Below, in pieces: positions 56,221 to 62,377 of a stretch of DNA of 64,000 nucleotides. The notes beneath the pieces are model-generated. The model searched no databases and had not been told where the DNA came from. It saw nothing but the letters and a program-made list of their open reading frames with translations. The stretch is taken from positions 682,001 to 746,000 of the forward strand of contig NZ_SNYF01000006.1 of the NCBI RefSeq assembly GCF_004362805.1. The letters run 5' to 3'. Positions within the stretch are counted from its first letter, which is position 1, and each line of letters starts with the position of its first letter. A program made the position numbers and the translations under genes. This DNA is from Algoriphagus boseongensis (GTDB lineage: Bacteria > Bacteroidota > Bacteroidia > Cytophagales > Cyclobacteriaceae).

Positions 56221-56251
56221 CAAATATAGAACGGGAATGTTTGCCCGCAAA
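56221..56251 (-). promoter_or_regulatory. Promoter of the tRNA-Ala transcript
   Basis: On the minus strand TTTG (complement of 56248-56251), 19 nt, then TATATTTG (complement of 56221-56228). This matches the Bacteroidota sigma consensus TTTG-N19-TAnnTTTG exactly. The expected start near 56213 is just before the tRNA 5' fragment and about 60 nt before the intact tRNA. Confidence 0.75.
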
Positions 56252-56258
56252 TATTTCT

Positions 56259-56867
56259 TTAATCCTGAGAGTAATTTATTCGGGTAAGTATACTTCTTCC
56301 CAAGGTCACTTCATCTGTAAACTCCAATTCCCCTCCCACAGGAATTCCTCTAGCAATGGTGCTTACCTTAACCCCTGAGTCCTTCAGTCTTTTACTCAAA
56401 TAAAAGGATGTAGTGTCTCCCTCCATAGTAGCAGAAAGGGCCAAAATAACCTCTTTGGCTTCTCCTGTTCCTATTCTGAAGATCAAGCTTTCGATTTTCA
56501 AATCGTCAGGTCCAATTCCTTGTATCGGTGAAATTACTCCACCTAAAACATGATATAAGCCAGAAAATTGATTGGTATTTTCAATTGCCAAAACATCCCG
56601 AATGTCCTCAACTACGCAGATGATACTACGGTCTCTTCTATGGCTTTGACAAATGCTGCAAACTTCCTGATCTGAAATATTATGGCAGGTTTGGCAATAC
56701 GAGATTTCTTTGCGCATCCTAGTGATTGCCAATGCCAAAGCTTCAGTCACGGCTTCATTCTGCTTTAGCAAATGTAAGGCAAGTCGGAGTGCAGTTTTTT
56801 TTCCAATACCCGGGAGTCTGGAAATTTCAGTTACTGCGTCTTCAATAAGTTTGGAGGGGAAGTTCAA
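56259..56867 (-). CDS. recR: Recombination protein RecR
   Basis: 202 residues using a TTG start (complement of 56865-56867). Family members begin at the equivalent residue (x-NFPSKLIEDAV), no ATG or GTG is available nearby, and this start avoids overlap with clpS. The helix-hairpin-helix SRLPGIGKKTALRLALHLL is followed by the zinc finger CQTCHNISDQEVCSIC and the Toprim domain (ICVVEDIRDVLAIE, YHVLGGVISPIQGIGPDDL). RecR works with RecO/RecF in gap repair. It lies 11 nt downstream of clpS, so the two are probably co-transcribed. Confidence 0.94.
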   Translation of the reverse strand: MNFPSKLIEDAVTEISRLPGIGKKTALRLALHLLKQNEAVTEALALAITRMRKEISYCQTCHNISDQEVCSICQSHRRDRSIICVVEDIRDVLAIENTNQFSGLYHVLGGVISPIQGIGPDDLKIESLIFRIGTGEAKEVILALSATMEGDTTSFYLSKRLKDSGVKVSTIARGIPVGGELEFTDEVTLGRSILTRINYSQD

Positions 56868-56878
56868 GGAAATGGGAT

Positions 56879-57172
56879 TTACACTATAGCAGCTTGAATA
56901 CCTTCTTCTAGGATTGCCTCGCAAAGAGGCTTTAATTCAGATCGAGAGCCTTTTTTTACAGAGCATTTTCCTTTATAATGGATAATCAAGGTGCATTGTT
57001 CAGCTTGCTCGGGACTATGCTTGCACACCTTGATCAGTACATTGATCACGTGCTCAAAAGTATTCACATCGTCGTTGAACACGACCAAGTCAAAGGCCTC
57101 TTCATCTAACAGGTCTTCCAGCAGGATTTCTACTTCCTCAATTTCAGGTAGTGGGTAGCCAAATCTGTTCAT
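56879..57172 (-). CDS. clpS: ATP-dependent Clp protease adaptor ClpS
   Basis: 97 residues. The core is plain: DLVVFNDDVNTFEHVINVLI near 28-47 with the N-degron binding Asn-Asp-Asp region, then HSPEQAEQCTLIIHYKGKC and a C-terminal helix-strand with PLCEAILEEGIQAAIV. It delivers N-end-rule substrates to ClpAP; in Bacteroidota the partner would be ClpC or ClpA-like. The N-terminal extension is short. It is followed by recR after 11 nt, and the divergent symporter starts 52 nt away. Confidence 0.95.
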   Translation of the reverse strand: MNRFGYPLPEIEEVEILLEDLLDEEAFDLVVFNDDVNTFEHVINVLIKVCKHSPEQAEQCTLIIHYKGKCSVKKGSRSELKPLCEAILEEGIQAAIV

Positions 57173-57224
57173 TTTGCAAAATTAAGAATATTGGACAACT
57201 TAGCGAGGCTTATATCCCTGCTTT

Positions 57225-58670
57225 ATGAATACCCAAATCGTTTTGTTGGTCATTTCGGCCTATTTTCTTTTACTTTTTTTGATTTCTTGGTTTACCTCCC
57301 GCAAAATTACCGTGGATACTTTTTTTACAGGAGACAGACAATCTCCCTGGTTCTTAGTCGCTTTCGGGATGATTGGGGCATCTCTCTCCGGGGTTACATT
57401 TATCTCAGTTCCTGGGGAAGTCGGCAATACTAACTTCTATTATTTCCAAGTTGTTTTGGGCTATACCTTGGGTTATTTCACCATAGCAAAAGTTCTCCTG
57501 CCCCTTTATTATCGCCTAAATCTGGTTTCGATTTATTCCTATTTGGAAGATCGCTTCGGGTTTTGGTCTTATAAAACAGGGGCTTTCTTTTTTATACTTT
57601 CCAGGGCATTAGGTTCTTCGCTTAGGGTCTATTTGGTGGCAAGTGTTTTACAACTTATTCTTTTTGATCCTTTGGGAATTCCGTTTTGGATCTCGGTATT
57701 GATCACCGTGGGACTGATTTGGCTTTACACCCATAGGGGAGGGATTAAGACGGTAGTTTGGACCGATACGCTCCAGACACTTTTTATGCTCTTAGCTGTA
57801 GTGATCACCATTTTCCTGATAGGAAAAGATTTGGGGATAAAAAGTCTTGGCGAGTACATCAGTTCGGTGGCCAGTGATCCAAGGTCAGAGATCTTTAACT
57901 GGGATTGGAAAGCTGGGACAAACTTCTTTAAACAGTTCGTTTCTGGTGCATTCATCACCATTGTCATGACCGGATTGGATCAGGACATGATGCAAAAAAA
58001 TCTGACTTGCCGTACGATTGGAGACGCACAGAAAAATATGTTTTGGTTTACCGTAATTCTGGTGATTGTAAACCTGTTGTTTCTTTCCCTTGGGGTTATG
58101 CTTTACCTGTATGCCGAAACCAAAGGAGTTCAACTTCCAACCCGAAGCGATGAGTTGTTCCCATTGCTGGCAACCCAACATTTCTCAGCTTTTGCAGGAA
58201 TTGTTTTTGTTTTAGGGATCACAGCTGCGGCCTATTCCAGTGCAGATTCAACTTTAACAGCCTTGACCACATCTTTTTGCATAGACTTTCTCCAGATTGA
58301 GAAAAAGTATGCTCCTGAGCACAGAGTGGCTATCCGTAAAAAAGTACACATAGCTTTTACCCTGTTGATGTTCGTTCTCATTTTGGCTTTTTACTGGCTC
58401 AATGATCAAAGTGTGATCAATTCAGTCTTTATTATAGCAGGCTATACCTATGGGCCACTTTTGGGACTTTATTCTTTTGGGTTATTTACCAAGTTAAAAG
58501 TAAAGGATCAGTTCACTCCCTTAATTGCAGTTTTGGCCCCAGTTACCACTTATGTCATTAGTCAAAACTCTGAAAAATGGCTTTTGGGATACAAATTCGG
58601 CTTTGAGGCCTTGATTTTGAATGGGGCTTTGATGTTTTTGGGACTCTATCTTTTTAGGAAAAAAGATTAA
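57225..58670 (+). CDS. Sodium:solute symporter (SSS family)
   Basis: 481 residues with about 13 membrane helices. Family landmarks include the N-terminal FTSRKITVDTFFTGDRQSPW, GASLSGVTFISVPGEVG (Na+ site region), FILSRALGSSLRVYLVASVL and GITAAAYSSADSTLTALTTS. The last is the conserved SSS motif with helix-8 serines near 335-350. The substrate cannot be read from the sequence. The gene overlaps the stop codon of the convergent alkyltransferase-like gene by 4 nt. Confidence 0.93.
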   Translation: MNTQIVLLVISAYFLLLFLISWFTSRKITVDTFFTGDRQSPWFLVAFGMIGASLSGVTFISVPGEVGNTNFYYFQVVLGYTLGYFTIAKVLLPLYYRLNLVSIYSYLEDRFGFWSYKTGAFFFILSRALGSSLRVYLVASVLQLILFDPLGIPFWISVLITVGLIWLYTHRGGIKTVVWTDTLQTLFMLLAVVITIFLIGKDLGIKSLGEYISSVASDPRSEIFNWDWKAGTNFFKQFVSGAFITIVMTGLDQDMMQKNLTCRTIGDAQKNMFWFTVILVIVNLLFLSLGVMLYLYAETKGVQLPTRSDELFPLLATQHFSAFAGIVFVLGITAAAYSSADSTLTALTTSFCIDFLQIEKKYAPEHRVAIRKKVHIAFTLLMFVLILAFYWLNDQSVINSVFIIAGYTYGPLLGLYSFGLFTKLKVKDQFTPLIAVLAPVTTYVISQNSEKWLLGYKFGFEALILNGALMFLGLYLFRKKD

Positions 58671-59005
58671 AAACCCAGTTCCTTCTCCGGGTCCCAAAAG
58701 ATTTTTTCAAAATCTATGACCTTGTCATTTTCCACCCGAACTCCCTCCGCTTCCAAAAGCTCCTGCATTTTGGTAGGGGTCTCGAAATGATGCTTTCCGG
58801 TGAGAATTCCCTGTCTATTGACCACTCGCTGAGCAGGAACATCAGGCATGGTGTGGGCGGCGTTCATGGCATATCCCACCATCCTTGCTCCACTTTTTAA
58901 TCCCAAATAATTGGCAATTGTGCCATAGCTGGTTACTCTTCCCTTCGGGATTTCTCTCACGACTTGGTATACCAAATCAAAGTAATTAGTCTTTTCTTGG
59001 CTCAT
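58667..59005 (-). CDS. Alkyltransferase-like protein (MGMT family without active-site Cys)
   Basis: 112 residues, the length of stand-alone DNA-binding MGMT domains. The helix-turn-helix and arginine-finger region is present (IPKGRVTSYGTIANYLGL, GARMVGYAMNAA). The active-site PCHRV of true O6-alkylguanine methyltransferases is replaced by PAQRVV, with Ala58 at the Cys position. This is the defining change of alkyltransferase-like (ATL) proteins, which bind O6-alkylguanine and hand it to nucleotide excision repair. The start overlaps the MscS gene by 20 nt, so the two are translationally linked. Confidence 0.92.
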   Translation of the reverse strand: MSQEKTNYFDLVYQVVREIPKGRVTSYGTIANYLGLKSGARMVGYAMNAAHTMPDVPAQRVVNRQGILTGKHHFETPTKMQELLEAEGVRVENDKVIDFEKIFWDPEKELGF

Positions 59006-59879
59006 GATTCAAGTCGAGTAAGGCTTGGGACAAATCTTTTTTTACCTGGATTTCTGTAGATTTTTCGTGGGTTTTGATCGGGAATTGGAATCGAACCAAA
59101 AGTGAATCCGCCTTTCTTTCCAAGATATTTAGCTGGGCGCCCTCTTTGTAGACCACTTCAGGATATTTTTCCAAAAGCTTAGTCAGTTGAGCTTCCAAGT
59201 CATTCAATTTGAGATCGATTTTGGAAGAAATTTCAGCATCCAAAATCACTTGATGCGTATTGTTTTTCGAATAATTCACCACATCTGAAGTAAGGGCAAG
59301 GGTATTCGGGATTAGGATGATTTCTCCTGAATCATTTTTTAACACCAAGTTGATTAAGGTAATATCCCTAATAAATCCGGTGTGCTTTCCGATTTGGATT
59401 TTGTCTCCGATCTCCAATTGATCGGAAAACATCATGATCAGGCCATTGACAATATTGGTAATGTATTCCTTGGTTAAAAGAGCTATAGCTGCAGCAACGA
59501 TGGTGATACTGGTCAAAAATTCCAATGGTCTGATTCCAAAAGCCAGCATCAGCGAGATCAAAATGCCGATTACATTCAATAGGGTTGCTATCCGATCAAT
59601 ACCAATCATGAAGTTGGGTTGAACTTTTGAATCTTCTCGCTGCCTTAGATAAATCCTCAGGGTAATGATCCTTCCCAAGGAAATAATCAGGTTGGTGCTT
59701 AGTAGAAAAATTAAGGCTCTAAGGACATGGCCTAATAATTCATACTGTTCTAAGAAGGGTTCGACTACGGTTTTTCCTGCATAAAAAACCTCCAAAATGA
59801 TCAATAGGACTAGTTTTATGATGAAGTTTCTCCTTCTTACATTTTCCTTGATTCGGATACTGGTTTTTAGATGATTCAT
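58986..59879 (-). CDS. Mechanosensitive ion channel, MscS family
   Basis: 297 residues. Three or four membrane helices are followed by the pore-lining helix and the MscS beta domain: ITIVAAAIALLTKEYITNIV, MMFSDQLEIGDKIQIGKHTG and IRDITLINLVLKNDSGEIIL, IPNTLALTSDVVNYS. The C-terminal alpha/beta domain is complete. It releases solutes on hypo-osmotic shock. The ATL gene overlaps its end by 20 nt on the same strand. No regulatory features are seen. Confidence 0.94.
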   Translation of the reverse strand: MNHLKTSIRIKENVRRRNFIIKLVLLIILEVFYAGKTVVEPFLEQYELLGHVLRALIFLLSTNLIISLGRIITLRIYLRQREDSKVQPNFMIGIDRIATLLNVIGILISLMLAFGIRPLEFLTSITIVAAAIALLTKEYITNIVNGLIMMFSDQLEIGDKIQIGKHTGFIRDITLINLVLKNDSGEIILIPNTLALTSDVVNYSKNNTHQVILDAEISSKIDLKLNDLEAQLTKLLEKYPEVVYKEGAQLNILERKADSLLVRFQFPIKTHEKSTEIQVKKDLSQALLDLNHEPRKD

Positions 59880-59935
59880 GCCAATCGAAAAATTAGGGCT
59901 AATTTTAGCAAATATAGGACTGAAAAGACGGACAG

Positions 59936-60613
59936 ATGAGTAGAAATATTATTGTGACAGGCGCAGCCGGAGCCTTAGGAAGTGCGGTAGTAGAAAAATT
60001 TAAGCGTGAGGGATATCGAGTGATTGCCCTTTTGAGACCTGATGCAGATGAAGTTTCGGAGGAGGCAGATGATAGCTACGAAGTAGATGTGACTGATGAA
60101 AAATCAGTGACCGAGTTTGTGAAGGAATACGAAATGCAATACGGGGATTTAGATGCGATTGCGATGATTGTGGGAGGATTTGCCATGGGTAATCTTGAAA
60201 AAACCACCCAAAAGGACATGAGCAAAATGATCCAATTGAATTTTTTCAGCGCTTTTCAGATGGTTCAGGGATTTTTGCCTTTGATGAAAAAACAACAAAA
60301 AGGGACCTTTCTTTTCGTAGGTGCAAGGCCTGCACTCCAACTGAAAGACGCCACAAGTTCAATCGCGTATGCCTTGAGTAAAAAATTGGTGATCTCGCTT
60401 GCAGAAATATTGGCTGAAGAAATCAAAGGGACAGATATCCGGAGTCATATCTTTGTTCCGAGTATTATCGATACGCCTGCCAATAGAGAAAGTATGCCTG
60501 ACTCGGATTTTGGGAAGTGGGTAAATCCTGCTGAAATTGCCGAGGCGATGCATTACGCCGTCAATACCCCATCCTTGAGAAATATGACCTTTAAACTTTA
60601 CGGAGGAGTCTGA
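59936..60613 (+). CDS. Short-chain dehydrogenase/reductase
   Basis: 225 residues, a short classical SDR. The nucleotide motif is TGAAGALGSAV near 8-18, with DVTDEKSV next. The catalytic Tyr-x3-Lys is YALSK near 150, preceded by Ser residues (ATSSIAYALSKK). The C-terminal region is short, ending in LRNMTFKLYGGV, so substrate binding may differ from standard SDRs. The substrate is unknown. The NTF2-like gene begins 2 nt after its stop codon, so they are co-transcribed. Confidence 0.9.
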   Translation: MSRNIIVTGAAGALGSAVVEKFKREGYRVIALLRPDADEVSEEADDSYEVDVTDEKSVTEFVKEYEMQYGDLDAIAMIVGGFAMGNLEKTTQKDMSKMIQLNFFSAFQMVQGFLPLMKKQQKGTFLFVGARPALQLKDATSSIAYALSKKLVISLAEILAEEIKGTDIRSHIFVPSIIDTPANRESMPDSDFGKWVNPAEIAEAMHYAVNTPSLRNMTFKLYGGV

Positions 60614-60615
60614 TC

Positions 60616-61074
60616 ATGAAAAAAAGAATTTTATTTGCAGCCTTATCTGCCTTGCTGATCAATTTTGGTGCTTTTGCTCAGACGGAGGAACAAGCAGTAG
60701 AATTGGTAATTCGAAGTTTATTCGATGGAATGAGGGCAAAAAATGCTGATCAGGTAGCTTCTGTATTTTCTCCGGATGCGTTGATGCAAACTGTTTTGGC
60801 AAAACCAGAGGGAAGTACAGTAGGGAGTAATGCAGTAGCTGATTTTGTCACCCGGATTTCCTCCACTCCTGCTGAAACCCAGTTGGATGAGCGAATTCTG
60901 GACTATCAAATCAAGGTGGATGGCACTATGGCTGCTGCCTGGACACCTTATAAATTCTATGTAAATGGGAATTTCAGCCATTGTGGGGTGAATTCCTTTC
61001 AGCTGGTAAAAATGGCCGAGGGCTGGAAAATTGTATACATCATCGATACCCGAAGAAAAGAAAACTGCGAATAA
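60616..61074 (+). CDS. Secreted NTF2-like (SnoaL/DUF4440-type) protein
   Basis: 152 residues with a signal peptide (cleavage near Ala-Phe-Ala-Gln, about residue 21). The mature protein has the NTF2-like cone fold pattern: VIRSLFDGMRAKNADQVASV, FSPDALMQTV, and the later strand set WTPYKFYVNGNFSHCGVNSF and GWKIVYIIDTRRK. Such domains bind small hydrophobic ligands or act as enzymes; none is indicated. It lies 2 nt after the SDR gene and 8 nt before the next gene, an evident operon. Confidence 0.86.
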   Translation: MKKRILFAALSALLINFGAFAQTEEQAVELVIRSLFDGMRAKNADQVASVFSPDALMQTVLAKPEGSTVGSNAVADFVTRISSTPAETQLDERILDYQIKVDGTMAAAWTPYKFYVNGNFSHCGVNSFQLVKMAEGWKIVYIIDTRRKENCE

Positions 61075-61082
61075 TAGGTTTT

Positions 61083-61538
61083 ATGAAAGAATTGAAGGCT
61101 AAGGTTTACCAAACTGCTATAGACCAGCTGAAACAAAAGGAAAAATTGCTCGCTGAAGAGCGGAAAAATATCATTGAAAGTATTCTCGAAGAGGAAAAAA
61201 ATAGTGCTGGAGACAAGTACGAAACCAGCCGGGAAATGATCACTCAGGATTTGAATTCCATCGAAAAACAGATCAATCAATGCAAATTTGATCTTGAGGA
61301 GATTTATCGACTGAATACCATTAAGGAAACTCCTCCAACTGTTCAAGAAGGAGCTTTAGTGAAGTTGGGGAACGACTGGTTTTTACTGGCGGTAAGCATT
61401 GGCCAGATAGCAGTCGACGGGTCCAAAGTTTTTCTTTTAAGCAAAAACTCCCCATTAGGCGAACTTTTGGTCGGAAAGAAAAAGAAAGATCAGGTCAATT
61501 TCAGAGGGAAAATGCAAATGATCGAAGAGTTGTTTTAA
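61083..61538 (+). CDS. Gre-factor-like coiled-coil protein
   Basis: 151 residues from ATG 61083; a start inside the preceding gene is rejected. The N-terminal half is a coiled coil of charged helices containing NSAGDKYETSREMI, which echoes the GreA/GreB family. The C-terminal half has VQEGALVKLGNDWFLLAVSI and SKNSPLGELLVGKKKKDQV, resembling the GreA/B C-terminal FKBP-like domain. It lacks the acidic tip typical of true GreA, so RNA polymerase cleavage activity is uncertain. Proteins of this kind in Bacteroidota are sometimes mislabelled. It is the third gene of the SDR operon. Confidence 0.75.
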   Translation: MKELKAKVYQTAIDQLKQKEKLLAEERKNIIESILEEEKNSAGDKYETSREMITQDLNSIEKQINQCKFDLEEIYRLNTIKETPPTVQEGALVKLGNDWFLLAVSIGQIAVDGSKVFLLSKNSPLGELLVGKKKKDQVNFRGKMQMIEELF

Positions 61539-61544
61539 GGCGAT

Positions 61545-61967
61545 TTAATCCTTTTTTGGGACAAAGCTCATCAGTTCGTTAGCACCATCCAACAAGGTGA
61601 GCTTGTCTTTTGTGACCTTAAAATTTTTCACTTTTACCAAAGCGTCCATAAATTCATCTTCTCCAGTTCCGGGGCACGCCATTCTAGTCATGGCTCCCGG
61701 ATCTAGTTGAAGTCCGGAGTTTTCCATAGAAAACCCGCCGGAGAAGTTATTGCAGCCGGCAAATCCGGCTAGTTTACCTCCATCCAAAAAATTTAAAGTT
61801 GGAATTCCCGAGGGGAATTTACTGAGGTCTAAGCTCCCACCCATCATGCTGGAAAGTGCCCAAGGATTCCCTGTCAACAAGGTGATGGGATTTAGCTGGG
61901 AAGAGCTGCTACATCCGCTAAAAAGCAGAATCAACAGGGCGAAATAAAGTAATTTGATATTTTTCAT
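61545..61967 (-). CDS. META-domain lipoprotein
   Basis: 140 residues with a lipoprotein signal (Phe-Ser-Gly-Cys near residue 19). The META/HslJ-like domain shows ITLLTGNPWALSSMMGGSLD, a GFAGCNNFSGGF segment and LQLDPGAMTRMACPG, followed by EDEFMDALVKVKNFKV and LTLLDGANELMSF, in the usual order. The domain is found in stress- and motility-related envelope proteins, and its function is not settled. It ends 6 nt from the convergent Gre-like gene. The 5' side faces the thrA leader region. Confidence 0.9.
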   Translation of the reverse strand: MKNIKLLYFALLILLFSGCSSSSQLNPITLLTGNPWALSSMMGGSLDLSKFPSGIPTLNFLDGGKLAGFAGCNNFSGGFSMENSGLQLDPGAMTRMACPGTGEDEFMDALVKVKNFKVTKDKLTLLDGANELMSFVPKKD

Positions 61968-62127
61968 AGATGGATAATTATCTATATGAAGTTAACCAAA
62001 ATCCACGGCTTCCTTGATTTTCAGATTAGAAATTATGCAAGTAGATTTTGTTAATTTCTAAAAACATAAAATTTTCGAGGTTATTCTAAGAGATTTTCAA
62101 AATATTAGGCAATTCTCTGTTGATTTA

Positions 62128-62159
62128 TTTGGGTAATCCCATTTTTTGCCTTAAGATTG
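62128..62159 (+). promoter_or_regulatory. Possible promoter of the thrA leader transcript
   Basis: TTTG at 62128-62131, 20 nt, then TAAGATTG at 62152-62159 (one mismatch to TAnnTTTG). The start would lie near 62166, before the leader peptide. Only a motif match supports it. Confidence 0.35.
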
Positions 62160-62223
62160 TCCAGTCAAACAAACCGAAATGGTGTTAGCAGCTAAAGCTT
62201 ATGTTTTTTTGAGCTTCTCCTTT

Positions 62224-62292
62224 ATGAAGGGGATGGTTGCTGCTTTTTTTTATACTACCACCGGAATGATGACCACCACGATCACGGGGTGA
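62224..62292 (+). CDS. Threonine-rich leader peptide of the thrA operon
   Basis: A 22-codon frame from ATG 62224 to TGA 62290-62292 ends with TTTGMMTTTITG: seven Thr, two Met and one Ile among the last 12 residues. It lies 85 nt before the start of aspartokinase/homoserine dehydrogenase, whose pathway makes exactly these amino acids. This is the arrangement of the enterobacterial thrL attenuator. A longer start at ATG 62179 in the same frame is possible. A hairpin begins within the last codons and includes the stop codon. The peptide would act by ribosome stalling when charged tRNA-Thr is scarce. Confidence 0.72.
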   Translation: MKGMVAAFFYTTTGMMTTTITG

Positions 62293-62304
62293 CCCGTTAT
62301 GATC
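62280..62304 (+). promoter_or_regulatory. Hairpin over the end of the leader peptide
   Basis: GATCACGGG (62280-62288) pairs with CCCG and TGATC (62293-62296, 62300-62304) around a GTGA tetraloop of the GNRA type and a 3-nt bulge. The TGA stop codon of the leader falls in the loop. No strong T-tract follows directly, so it may be a pause or antiterminator element and not a terminator. Confidence 0.5.
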
Positions 62305-62377
62305 TTTGAGTACCTCGCCCCATCAGGCCTGTTTTGGCCAAATCTAAGTTCCCAGCAATCTATTTCTTTTACATTTT

